Shown piece after piece: positions 24,243 to 36,784 of a stretch of 64,000 nt of DNA. Position 1 is the stretch's first letter; every line of letters begins with the position of its first letter. Below the pieces are notes generated by a model. The model searched no databases. It was not told the origin of the DNA and saw only the letters and a list, made by a program, of their open reading frames with translations. Both the position numbers and the translations under genes were made by a program. The stretch comes from Torreya grandis (lineage: Eukaryota > Streptophyta > Pinopsida > Cupressales > Taxaceae): contig JARHVA010006306.1 of assembly GCA_037957365.1 (NCBI GenBank), forward strand, positions 487,001 through 551,000. Direction: 5' to 3'.

Positions 24243-24894
24243 TGTAATTCTCCCACCTAGTGCTTGTTGAAAGTGAAAGTGAATGCAATAATGATAGTGT
24301 TATTGAATGCCTTGAGTATGCTTGATATTGGAAATATTTTAAATCTAGGATTAGGGTAGTTATAAATGGTAGAATGTAGAAGTAGGGAAGAATAAGGATT
24401 AACAAACTTGATTTTAATCAACTTGTTTCTTGTTTAAATAGTTTTTTACATAGATTTTTCATATAGTGGATAGAGGTATAAGACTCTTGTATTTATAGTG
24501 TTTTGTAGCTTGTGTGGATAATAAAATATGCTTAGGCAAAACTTAAGATGATCACACATTTAAAAATATATCTATTCAGGATATTTAAGGAAAGTGACAC
24601 TAATTTAATATGGATCTAGTGTCCTTAATGTGTCACTAATGTCCCTCTAGCTAGCTACTAGGTATGAAGGGCCTAGATCTAGGAATGCATGTATGCAACT
24701 ATGTTTTAGCTAACTAGAGATGTATATAGTCCACATAATGGATATGAAAGTGTGATAAGGATATATTATAGGTCTAGGTATAATTTATGAATAGGTTATC
24801 TAAATCAAAACTCTTAAAACCAAAATAAAACTTTTAGGTGGTTACAAGTATAAAATAAATGACTTTTTTTTCATGTGAAATTATGGGCATTACA
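24243..24894 (+). repeat. LTR within D1 (652 bp)
   Basis: Starts TGTAATTCTCCC and ends GGGCATTACA, giving the inverted termini TGTAA/TTACA. A tRNA-Met-type PBS follows 2 bp downstream. The D2 counterpart is 60973-61624, also 652 bp. No second LTR copy was found in D1, so the 3' end of this element is lost or beyond recognition. Confidence 0.6.
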
Positions 24895-24896
24895 TT

Positions 24897-24908
24897 TTGT
24901 ATTAGAGC
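24897..24908 (+). other. Primer-binding site in D1
   Basis: TTGTATTAGAGC, 10 of 12 bases matching TGGTATCAGAGC (initiator tRNA-Met complement), directly after the LTR end. Confidence 0.7.
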
Positions 24909-25640
24909 ATAGTTTAAACATGAGGATGTCTAGGATGGTTTTCTAGTACAACTTCTTCCATAGAAAATAAATTTATGTGATTAACTATGTGGAATTACTC
25001 ATTTATGAGGTATTAATCTTGCATAGGAAGAGTTTTATAGGATCCTAATGAAATTGGCACTAGGGACCCTTAAGCCTAAGTAGTATATGTTTGGTGACCA
25101 CTTATTATGATTTCTTATGATTAGATATATATTCGTGAAATTTAATGTAGCTTTAACTTGAGAGATTAAACTTATATAATATCTTTTGATAGGTTATTAT
25201 TATAATTAGTACTATATAATATGATCAACCATTAGGTCAGAGATAGGAGAGTCTTGCCCAATACATATCAATACATTATCTTTAAAATTATTAGATTTGT
25301 TACTAGCCTTAATATATAGGATCAAGACTTGAGCCTATCTTATTATTTTTTTATTTTCACCTGAGAGACCCATGACATGAGTCATTTGACATTATTACAC
25401 TTAGGAAATTGGTTGAGATTTTGTGAAGGCTTGGAGTAGATATTCATCCATGTGTTGAGAGGTTAAATGGCCATAAGGACCAATTATATGATATATCACT
25501 AGTGATTTTCAATGTTTTAGGATTATGTGAATTTACCATGTTCTTAGGAATACACATTATACCCTTGATGAATTCTAAGATATTTTTAGAGATAGATTGG
25601 GCTCATTTTCTTAGGACCAAGTTGTTTCATCATGGTTAGA

Positions 25641-26668
25641 CCTTAGAGTACTAGTTTCACATAGGGTCAAGATGGACCCATCAAAGTTTAATGGTCTCCT
25701 ATTTTCATGAAATAATATATTATCTATTAAAGTTTAGTAAACAATAATTATGATTGATTTTAACATATCTATTTGGATAGAGAGGGGATATATATTATAT
25801 TTACTATTTCATTCCTCTTAACTTTAGTGACTCTTACCTTTCTAGTAGTTCTCAATACAGTTTAGGCTTAGTTATTCCTATATTATAATTATTGTCTTAA
25901 TAGACTATAGAGGGTTATATATACCTTAGGATGTGTTTAGATCATGCAAGGGACAAACATTCTCATTAATTTCCACATAGATTTTTCTTATCTAATCCTA
26001 GGTATTACACAAAAATATTGCACATAATTATAATCACCTTGAATGAATGGACTAGTGATGCCATAGATAATTTAATATTATGGAACCTCCTATGAATCAT
26101 GTTATTTTCACATGTGTTTATGGTTATATATACTTATATCCTTTTTTAGTAATATATTTGTTTTTGGTAACCTTGATATGGAGTGGGTTTCTTAGACCTA
26201 TAGTTTAGAAATAGTTAGAGAGGAACATGTAGGTCTTGAGTGTAATTTGACATTGAATAGGTATTATAATTAACTTTAATAAGTTATGATTATGTTATAA
26301 ATGTGTAAATTTACTATTTAAACATGTTTCCTTAATAAATAATACATAATTTATTTGTTTAGATGTTAATTTATAAACATTTTGGTTATCAACCCCTTGA
26401 GATTATGATCCATTTCTTATAATAATTTATATTGTTAAAAATATTTATTGACCAACTACGATTTAGATGAGACTTTTTTATAGGGATTCTCATTAGAAAC
26501 ACTTTTTTTATTGATACATATAAGGTTTAAGCATAACTTCCTAATTTTGGAGCATCATGCTATGATGAATGTGTCCAAGATAAAAGAATTTACTTTTTAC
26601 ATGGTGAATCTCATCTTGATCTCATAGTGGAGGAGAATTATTGATAAGTGTTATCAATCATCCTAATC

Positions 26669-26728
<60 letters not shown>

Positions 26729-27721
26729 TCATCATTATCTAGGGTTGGTGTCTAAGGGCTATATGCAATAATGACAAAAATGATTTTAGCTAACAATTTT
26801 TTTTTAATTTCCAACAAATCAAACCCAATCTAATTAAAATAATTGAAATTGTAAAACTAAAAAAAAAAATTAAGAATTTAAATTGCATAAATCAAACACA
26901 TTTTAAAGAATGTAAAACACACTTGCATAATTGAAATTGTAGGAATTGAAACATATGTTGCATAAAATGAAATTAAATAGTTTTTGGTCTATGGATCCAA
27001 TTAATTTGTAGGTTATATGATATTATAATAATGAAATAATTTATAAAATAAAATAAAACATAAATAAATCTAATCTATAAATACTAGTAAAATATGTCCT
27101 TTTTTCTAAGGTTGAGTGTGCCCTTACTTTTAGAATAGGAATATATATAATAAACATCATCTAAACTTAAATTACTTTACTCAATCCAATTATTACAATA
27201 ATTGGATAAATAATCTAGTGTTCATGTTCTTCAATGATAAATGAAAAGGTTATATTTATAATATAATTTATTCAACAAATTTTGGACAACCTAAAAATTA
27301 GTTGACAACTTATTATTGTTTTAGGCTAAAAAATTAACAAATTATATGCATACGTTATTTGGAGAATAATTCCAACCACCATTATTTAAAAAAAAATAGT
27401 TGTAAGTGATAGATTCATAAATCCACTATCTTCTTATTTTTTGAGAGAATCTACTATGATAAAATTTTATTTCTTTCCAACAAATTATATTTTGTTAAAT
27501 ATAATCAATTGAAAAATTAACATATTTGATTTTCCTCTTTTCCACTAATATCTTAAATGAAAAAAAGACTAAGATATTCCTAGCATTTTGGGAACACTAT
27601 AAATATCTTAAAATTTATATAAATATATATTATTATAAATGCTATAAATATATTTCATTAAAATTATTTTATAATTATACATGTTAATCATCTTTTGATC
27701 TCTTTGATTTTATATATAGTA
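25641..27721. other. Gene-less A+T-rich stretch
   Basis: No coding sequence recognised. Contains the AAT microsatellite. The first part may be further internal sequence of the D1 plus-strand element, but no gag motif is seen. Confidence 0.5.
26671..26728. repeat. (AAT)n microsatellite
   Basis: About 19 uninterrupted AAT/ATA trinucleotide units. Confidence 0.95.
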
Positions 27722-27903
<182 letters not shown>

Positions 27904-27929
27904 GGAGAACCCTATTTTATTTCATTAAT

Positions 27930-28670
27930 ATTTAGTATTTCCCTATTATTTTATAGAACACTTTATAATCCTAAGAAAAGTCTCACCATATTCAATATCA
28001 GTGATTTGACCTCCTTGGAAAATGCTAGCAATAGCCAGACATTGGAATTTATCATAGCCATAAACCTTATTTGGCAATATCCTAGGTCCTTAATTGATAT
28101 TTTTTGAGCTAAATTATTTACCTTGGGTTTGAATAAACATATATCATAAAATAGTTATGTGGGTAATACTAAAGAGTCATATATTAATAAAAATCAATCA
28201 TAAGGTCTTATTTACTTGAAAATTACATTTAAAATGAATTGCAAATTGAGAGATCTATTTTCACATCCTTGAAACATTATCTGAAATAACCTAAATATAA
28301 TAAACCCTCAAATTAAAATTCCAAAAGACAATTATGTATAAAAAACAAAAGTCAAATTTTCATTTTATCAAAGGTCAAAATCCAAATCATTGCATTATAT
28401 TCCATTGAATAACTATTAAACCCATACTCATATATAAGGGAGAACTGTGTGGTTTGAGCTTGATTTAGAGTATTGGAATGTAGGTATCACTCAACCAATA
28501 AACTCTTTTAGGGCTACATATTTCCTTCTTAAGGTTTTAGATCTAATTTCTCCTTATTTATATAATAAAAAATAATCATAACTATGATAGATATTTTTAT
28601 CTTAAATTTTATGATTCAAGTTAAATCCCAAATCATAAAAAGGTTACAAGTTCAAAATTATAGGTACATA
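27930..28670. other. Gene-less stretch before the integrase fragment
   Basis: No recognisable upstream pol (reverse transcriptase or RNase H) was found. A weak minus-strand frame near 28010-28160 was considered and not accepted. Confidence 0.5.
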
Positions 28671-28675
28671 ATATT

Positions 28676-29456
28676 TTTAAAAATGGGTTGATGGAATACC
28701 ATTGCAATCAATTTGAGAGAGGACATATGCCAAATTTTAAGGACTAATATCATTTCACAATTTGGTCACCTCTTATCTATTATCACAAATAATGGGGAAT
28801 CCTTAAAGAATGAGATGATTAATAAATTTTATTATAAATATATAATTAATCATACATTTTCCACCCTTTATTATCCACAAGGAAATGGGCATGTAGAGGT
28901 AATAAATAAGACAAATATTAAAAAAATTAGAAAAATAGATTTAAAACATGGTTTGGAATGGAATTATTAGATTATTTATGTCTTATAGGCCTATCACATG
29001 AGTGTTCACACACCCATGAGGGATACTCCTTATTATATAATTTATGGAGCTATAGTTTTATTGACTTTAGAAATGGATATAAAATCCTTATGTTTATCTC
29101 TAAAGGATATCATAAAAGATATATAAAATCATAAAAAGTGATTGCATTAACTATAAATATTGGATGGAAAATGAATCCATGTTCTTCAACATCAACAAGT
29201 ATAATAGAATTACATTAATAAATCATAAAATAAGATGATTTGAACTATAAATTTTGAAATGGGTCACTTGAAACTAAAATTTAAGAAATAAAATCAATGT
29301 AGATAAAGAGATAAAAGGTAAGTTCAAACCAAATAGGTTAATACCATTTATGATTACAAATAATATTGACACGTGTTTATCATTTAGATTCAATTCAAGG
29401 AAAATATTTGAAGAACCATACGAACATCATGAATAAGGTCAGTTTTATACATAATC
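28676..29456 (+). pseudogene. Gypsy integrase C-terminal fragment
   Basis: Integrase inserts the cDNA copy into host DNA. Pieces in the usual order of Ty3/gypsy integrase: KWVDGIP at the start (28684-28704), the open 85-codon stretch 28713-28970 with NIISQFG, ITNNGESLKNE and STLYYPQGNGHVEVINKT, then AYHMSVHTP and YIIYGAIVLLTLEMDI (28990-29080), GKFKPNRLIPFMIT (29310-29350) and a terminal EEPYEHHE, stop, GQFYT close to 29456. The catalytic Glu is kept (GHVEV), the second Asp has become Asn (TNNG), and the region of the first Asp is missing. It is broken by stops and lacks upstream pol, so only the 3' end of a copy remains. A purine run AAAAGGGGGAATATA at about 30464 could be the polypurine tract of the same element, but no matching LTR was found. 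Confidence 0.85.
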
Positions 29457-29484
29457 ATCTTGGATTCAAAAATATTAAAAAATT

Positions 29485-29488
<4 letters not shown>

Positions 29489-29530
<42 letters not shown>
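29489..29530. repeat. (AT)n microsatellite
   Basis: Uninterrupted AT dinucleotides, directly downstream of the integrase fragment. Confidence 0.95.
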
Positions 29531-29533
<3 letters not shown>

Positions 29534-31929
29534 AGTAAAAGATAATACCTATGCATGACATGCTTTTATAGTTACATGATTGAGTGATCTTATTTATCAT
29601 AAATACATGGAAAATTACATATCCATTCTCTACATGCATGCCTTTTATAGAAAAATTTATTGGGATGTAAAACATATATGTTATATATGATACATGGACA
29701 TTTATATTTGGGACATTCCTTACACTTGTGGGTTATTTTCTACATTTGGGGCATGCCTACACTTGGGGAATCTTGGTAAAATTTACAAGTTATATATTTT
29801 ATGACAACTCCATTTATTATATTCAATTAATTAAATTTTAAATACATGTATTTCTCATTCACCTATGCTTTAGGGTGATATGTTATATGGATATTATACT
29901 TTTATATAATAGATGATGCCATTGATAGATTGTAAGACTCCATTATTTATTTTATGTGTGTTTGATTTTGTTGATTTTTACTTTTTATATCATATTGGAT
30001 ATTATATGAGTGTATATATTTTGTGTTGTCATATCATTTTGTGTTTATTTAAAATTATATAGTTCATGTCATTTTCATGTTGTCCATGTCAAGTCAGACT
30101 CAATTCATGTATTGAGAACTTATGTGTATAATAATCATTATATTGTGTGCATATGTGTGTTTATATTTACATTATTATCGAGCTTGTGAAATGATGTATA
30201 TCACACATTATTATATTATGTGATATGTTGATATTTGTATCATGTATATTTTAGTTTTCTTATTATTTTATTTTTGACATGACATTTGCATTCCCATTAA
30301 TTTGAAATACATGTGTCATATGTGTTCCAATGACCAAATTTTTATATGATAATATATCTTATCATTTTTTATATATACTTTAAATGATTATATTTCTATA
30401 TATAATATGATGTGTATAATTATTTATTTTGAGACAAGTGGATTTTGGGATTCTTTCCTCACCTCAAAAGGGGGAATATAGTGGGCTTGTCTTAAAGATT
30501 CAAGACATTATAGATAAACGATTCAAATTTTGGGTTAGATCATGTATTTTTTATGGGAAACATTTAAGAATATGAAAATAATATGTGGGGAATTATACAT
30601 TATTATAGGGGATAATTGATAGATTTTTTTACATTATGAGAATATTATATGGATCAAATTAATAAGATTTATCATATTGGCATATATATTATGGAATTAT
30701 ATATCACATTTAAATGTAAATGGATCATGTTTAGGGCATGAATGTTCATGAAAAAACCTTTTTATTTATATTATGATTATATATGTTAGTAATTAATAAA
30801 TTTGGGTCTAAAATATGCTACATTTGTTGAATCAAAGTTTAAATTTGATTACAAACCATATTTTTGGTTTTGTCATTTAGTCCAAGATATCAATCCCATG
30901 TGCACCTATTAGGTTAGATGCACTGAATGAGCTTGGGGAATAAGTGGGAGACTTACATCATTTGATTTTAATATTATTTATAAGATAATCCAAGTCACAA
31001 CTTTTAGGTATTAGGATTCATTAAATACCATGATTGGAATATATCTCCAAGAGATGTAGTACTACTACTAAAGATCCAATACTAACTTTATCACTAATTG
31101 ATATATCTTCTACACTTCTATCCAAACCAATTGTGACATATTAAATAAATAAATGGAAAGATCACTTGTTCAAAAATAAAAATCAAAAGAGAGAGAGAGA
31201 TATAAAGTAAGGTAGAAATAAATCCTTTTGAATAAAGGGCAAACACTAATGCTTCTAAGACCAAAATGTGCATAGTTATAGTTACACCACTATAAGCTAA
31301 GTTTAATGATAGTGAAGGATCTAATAACATAGGGAGAGGGTCTGAGGAAAAAGGGTAAATACTCAATTCTAAGAATCCTTTAATTAATAAAGTACAAATA
31401 GGTATGTAGTTAATTATGTAAATATACTTACACATTTCATGTAAAATAAATGGATCGAATAACTTAATTAAAATAGTAAAAATCACATCTTAGTTAATTC
31501 ATGAAATCTATAGAAAAAAATTATAGCCCTCTAAAATTAGTATTGATCCATTAAAATACAAATAAATTGGAATGCAAACAAATTTATACAATAAAACAAA
31601 ATTTTCATTAATTTGATAGTGTTTCTTTTCAAATAGATTTGACCCTTACAAAAAAGTATATATCCATATATATATAGAATATGAATGGGGATAGTCTCCT
31701 AGTACCCTGATTCCCTAGTTTGGGCCATCATGGATTGAACTAGTTGTAACATAATTATATAAAAATATTATTATCCTTAAAAAAATAGATAATATTCCCT
31801 AGGGAACACTAAGATATAATCAAGAGGATTTTAGATGTGGGCCAATTATAAACTACAATGACATGCATTACTAATCCAACAATGATTGATCAATGAGGTT
31901 GGCCTAATGATAAAACTTATATAGGTTCA
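29531..31929. other. Gene-less A+T-rich stretch
   Basis: No supported gene. A 122-codon open minus-strand frame at 31118-31486 is hydrophobic but has no recognisable motif and lies in simple A+T-rich DNA. A short GA run occurs near 31190. Confidence 0.5.
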
Positions 31930-32830
31930 TAAGTGTCTCTTATAAGATTATCTCTATTTGAGTCAGTAGTTTCTCATGATCCTTGAGTGAGACTTCTAAT
32001 GATACCTTGACCTCTTGGACCTAGTTGATGCTTGCATGGCTAACTATAAGATGGATTTAACTCTTACCTTATTGGTTTTATCCACCTTTATCTTCATGAT
32101 TTCATTAAAGTGTGCCAAGTGGGTCCCAAATTCATCCTTCCCTAGTATGGTGCCATAATAGTGAAAAACACTATAATTCTAACATTCTTGAAATGTGTAA
32201 GGATTTGGTCTATACATTTCTCTAGTGGCTTGGTGGTCATTAGGATAATGTTGAACCACTCTTGAATAGATGCTCTCATGGCCCTTGTAAAGGTGTATTA
32301 CATGTTCAATTCCATAAGGGTCATCAAATTTAATTTTAGGAACATACCCTTATTGATTAAAATAACCAAATTATTACACTTATTATAAATTTATATAATA
32401 CTCTCTTGATATGTATATGTCTTTTGGAGGAGATCTTTACATTTAGATAGGGTTCTAGTCACTTCCCATAGGATGGAAATCAATTGGGTGAAAGTTACCT
32501 CCAATTTACCAACTAGACATGTGAATAAAGTGTTTCTTACCTAGGATTCAAAATTTATTACCTAATCCCTAATATCCTCCATAATTTTATACATGAGGTC
32601 ATTTTTGGCCTAGAGAATTAATACTAGGTCTTCTACTACCCTCTCTTCCCCACATATAATTCTAGCTTTGGTGAGGGAGAAGAGGTATTTATTAATCCTT
32701 AAAACTATTAGGTTTACCTCTTGAGTGAAAATATGTGTGATCACCCTCTTCATGCCCCCAGATGGTCCATCAAACTACCAGTAGATGTCTAGGTCCCCAT
32801 GATATACCATCACTAGTATTTATCTACCCA
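31930..32830 (-). pseudogene. Broken minus-strand frame, helical, unknown function
   Basis: A single minus-strand frame can be followed for about 300 codons from near 32830 down to 31930, with pieces such as DGPSGGMKRVITHIF (about 32780-32736), RINKYLFSLTKARI, EVTFTQLISILWEVTRTLSK and IQEWFNIILMTTKPLEKC. Composition is amphipathic and largely helical. The in-frame stops are all or nearly all TAG or TAA and lie where CAG/CAA Gln would fit (for example LILxAKNDLM, MEDIRDxVINFESxVRNT). No homology was recognised. It lies just outside the left edge of D2 and could be an accessory ORF of a transposon. Both ends are uncertain. Confidence 0.45.
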
Positions 32831-34599
32831 AAGGCTTAATCGGTTAACCAAAGTTGGTTCAAATAATGTACCAAAAGTAGTAGAAGGTGTTACATGAATC
32901 ATGGTGACAATATAAAATGTGTATAATTATCTCTTTTGATATAGTCTTCTAGGTGTGAGCCATAACTACCCTAGATAACTCCTTAGTCTAAATTATAATC
33001 TCTTATATAAAGGTGTGCAATAACAACCCTAAGAAGATCAAAATTTAGTTGAGATCATTGAGAATCTTATATTCATTATCCTAGAATGCTAATTGTTCTT
33101 GTTTTCAAGTGTGTAAAATCTTCAAACAAAAAAACACTAGTTTTGGAGATCTTTGTCCACCAAAGAAATAGCCTTAAAAATTAATTTTCAAAGACAAATA
33201 ACCTTATTTTATACCTTATACGTCCCTCCTTTTCTATTTTATTTGAGATATTCCCACCATATAATATTTCTCCACCCATATAACTCACATAATGATTTAA
33301 CTTTTTATCAAAATCCATGCATCCATCCACAAAACTTGGTTAAACAACCCACAGGCTCAACTTGATACTCTGCCACTACCTACAAATCATGCCCCAGAGT
33401 AGAATTTTATTTAATAAAGATCCAAAAAAATTATATTCTACCTCATTTAAACTTTTTGTGGTGTGATATTAACCTACATCAACAAAGTGAACTATGTACA
33501 TATGATAAAATTGACTATACTAAGATAATTATCATATGTATGTCTGGAAAGTAGAAAAAATGTAAACATATAAATGCATATAATTGATAAATTTTAAATA
33601 ATATTTTAATTTTTTTGTGTTTTGACATGCTATATTATTTTTTTATTTTTTGGAATAATCTTTATACAAGCAAATGGAAATAAACTATTTACAAGGATCA
33701 AGAAAGAATAAATTATGCATAAGAGGGTAGGAACCATACTATATGATGAGTCTCATGGGAGATTCACTATAACTATGATTATTGTAAAATAAGGGAACTT
33801 TGATCATGCATGTTATGTGAAAGGGAAATATGATCTCATAATCTATTATGTATAGTAATCTATGTCTATATCTACTTGTGTAATGATGTCAGGAATCTAT
33901 GGCACTGACTTTGATGCCCTATGAATTATAGTGGTCTTAGGAACTCATTTATTAGATGAAGTTGTAGGTGATGTAGGGTTATTGTTCTAAAAATCTTGAG
34001 AACCCAATAATACTGACCTCATCATAAACTAAGTGGAGGAAGGTCCTCTAGAATCTCTGACATATCTCTAATGTAGGGGTCTCTCTAATATTGGTCTCTA
34101 TGGGATATTATGCATATGTATTGATATCTTAGTATTATATGTCACCTAAACTGGTGGATCTACTAATTTTTTTATGTATGCATAAGAACTATACTTTGAG
34201 TTTTAACTGATAACTATGTGATGTTTGGTAACTATGCTAGAACAATAACTAGTGAATATGTTGGAACTACCTATTAGATAGGTAGAGGATACTCATATAT
34301 GAGCCCCTCAACTTTGACCACTTGATTTGAACGTATGTACTTAAATAATCTAAGTACTCTATATGGGATGTCTAAGAGATATTTTAACCATGGCCTACCC
34401 AATAACATATCAACCATGCATGTAGTAGGTATTACTTAGAACCAAGTGATAATATGTGTTTGTATAACATATAATGGAAGAAAAATATCCCCAATGGATC
34501 TCTAAATGTGATAAATAAAACCACTAATGACTATTTCTAGGGGAAATATTTCCTTTTCTAAGTAGCTAAAATGTATTAAAAGTGTCATAGGACATTGCA

Positions 34600-36430
34600 A
34601 AGTGTCATAGTACATTAAAATGTTTTACAAGTTTCATAGTGCACATGCTTATGCTTGACCCATTATCAACCATGACACCCTAGATAATATGGTGGTATAT
34701 ATATGCTCATATAAATAGTGCATGTAAATATGAAACATCTTCACTAATATCTTACTCTAAGAATGTGATGAGTGGTCTAGGTGGATCTACAGTATTATAC
34801 ATACCAATAATGTTATGGAATTGATGTGCTTCCTTTTTAAATTGATGATATGAATCTGGTGGTGTATGTTCCTAATATTTGTAGTGAACACTTGATGTGC
34901 CCCCTACTTAATTAATTATTTTTACTTTTTTAAAGCAAGGAGAAACAATATTGCATCCTAAAATGCCATTTTCATTTTTTGTGTCCTTATAATCCACTTA
35001 GTCACACTTGTCTTTTAGTTTTTGAAGTTTTTATAAAACTAGTACATGCCATAAAATGTTACAAAACTAATATAAAAACATATTACAAAAACTATATAAA
35101 AACATTTTCAAAAATTTCACGAATAATTGATTCATAATTTAGAAGTTATGATCAAAACAGTGATTGTTGCTTTTTATGTTTTTGTTTATTTGGTTTTATT
35201 TTTAACATTTATTTTTCAGGTTACCTTTCATCTTTTGGTCCATTAAACCTTCTAACAAGTTTTTTTTAGGTTTTTTAAAGCAAGGAGAAACAATATTGCA
35301 TCTTAAAATTCCATTTTTATATTTTTTTTGGTTCTTAAAATCCACTTAATCACACTTGTCTTATAGTTTTATATGTATTTACAAAAATACTATATGCCAT
35401 AAAATGTTACAAAACTAATATAAAAATATTTTACAAAAACTATATAAAAACATTTTATAATATATTAGTTTTTAAAAAACTAATATAAAATCATTTCATA
35501 ATATATTAGTCTTTACAAAACTAATATAAAAACATTTTAAGTATGCTAAAATGTTTTAAAAGTGTCATAGTGCACATGTTTATGCTTGAAACATTATCAA
35601 TCATGACACCTTGGATAGGATGGTGGTCTATGTATGCTCTTATAAAGAATGCATGTAAATATGGATCATCATCAAAAATATCTTACTCTAAGAATGTGAT
35701 GAGTGGTCTTTTTATCCTAAATTGCGATTTTCATATTTTATTTTGGTGCTTAAAATCCATATAGTCACACTTGTCTTTTAGTTTTTGAAGCTTTTACAAA
35801 ACTATTATATAAAAAATTTATAATATATTATTTTTTTCAAAACTAGTATAAAAACATTTTAAGTACTTTCAAATGTTTTAAAAGCGTCATAATGCACATG
35901 CTTATATTAGAAACATTATCAACTATGACACCCTAGATAGGATGGTGGTCTATGTATGCTCATATAAAGAGTGCATGTAAATATGAATCATCATCAAAAA
36001 TATCTTACTCTAAGAATGTGATGAGTGGTCTAGGTGGATCTGCAGTATGATACATGACAATATTACATCCTAAAATTATATTTTCATATTTTATTTTAGT
36101 ACTTAAAATGCACTTAATCACACTTATCTTTTAGTTTTTGAATTTCTTACAAAAATAATATATGCCATAAAATGTTACAAAACTAACATACTTTTTTTTA
36201 CAAAAAAAATATAAAAACATTTTAAGTATCTTAAAATGTTTTTAAAGTGTCATAGTGCACATGCTTATTCTTGACCCATTATCAACCATGACACCCTGGA
36301 TAGGATGGTGGTATATGTATGCTCATATAAATAATGCATGTAAATATAAATCATCATAAAAAATATCCTACTCTAAGAATGTGATGAGTTGTCTAGGTGG
36401 ATGTATAGTATGATACATGCCAATAATGTT
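34600..36430. repeat. Amplified composite array (units Q and P) in D2
   Basis: Unit Q (starting GTCATAGTGCACATG and running to GATGAGTGGTCTAGGTGGAT, about 150-180 bp) occurs at about 34636, 35566, 35886 and 36247. Between them unit P (CCTAAAAT..., then CACTTAATCACACTTGTCTTTTAG, then ACTAATATAAAAACATTTT) occurs at about 34935, 35280, 35709 and 36060. D1 has a single Q and no P at the matching place (15910-16080). So P entered D2, and a Q+P segment was then multiplied in tandem, with variable deletions. Confidence 0.75.
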
Positions 36431-36784
36431 ATGAAATGGATGTGCCTTTTTTGTAACTATATGATATGAATCTAGTGGTGGATGCACCTAATGTGTAGTG
36501 AACACTTGATGTTCCCCTACCTCATTCATTATGTCTTATAAATGGATATAAGAATATATTTAGCACCTTAGATTCTATTTTTTGTGCTTTTGTTGTCTTG
36601 ATAGGTGAGCACATATCAATAAGATGAGCCTCAATTAGATCTTTTATCTTGTGCTTTAGGTTATTCATATATTTATTGTATGGCCTAGTTCTCTATGATA
36701 CTCACATAATATATTAGAGTCATAGTTATTTGGAAGAGGTTGTGTTGTATCAATATATTTAATGGGAGGGAGGGATATGACATT

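Larger units (their letters stand above)
24206..25640 (+). mobile_element. Composite repeat D, copy D1, right part
   Basis: Continuation of D1 after element N; aligns with 60934-62360 of D2 from CCTACATACTAATAC on. It contains an LTR with a tRNA-Met-type PBS on the plus strand. Beyond about 25640 the two copies can no longer be compared because D2 is soon followed by the LTR at 62393. Confidence 0.7.

Noticed and set aside
28010..28160. Minus-strand protein-like stretch (contains GPRILPNKVYGYDKFQCLA).
   Set aside because: Too short, one frame only, no family recognised and no continuation on either side.
30464..30490. Polypurine tract AAAAGGGGGAATATA followed by TG as the 3' LTR start of the integrase-fragment element.
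   Set aside because: About 1 kb from the integrase end and no second copy of the supposed LTR in the window; mentioned only as a possibility.
31118..31486. 122-codon hydrophobic minus-strand frame, considered as a membrane protein or organelle-derived piece.
   Set aside because: Composition is what A+T-rich noncoding DNA gives on this strand; no family motif and no organelle gene match recalled with confidence.
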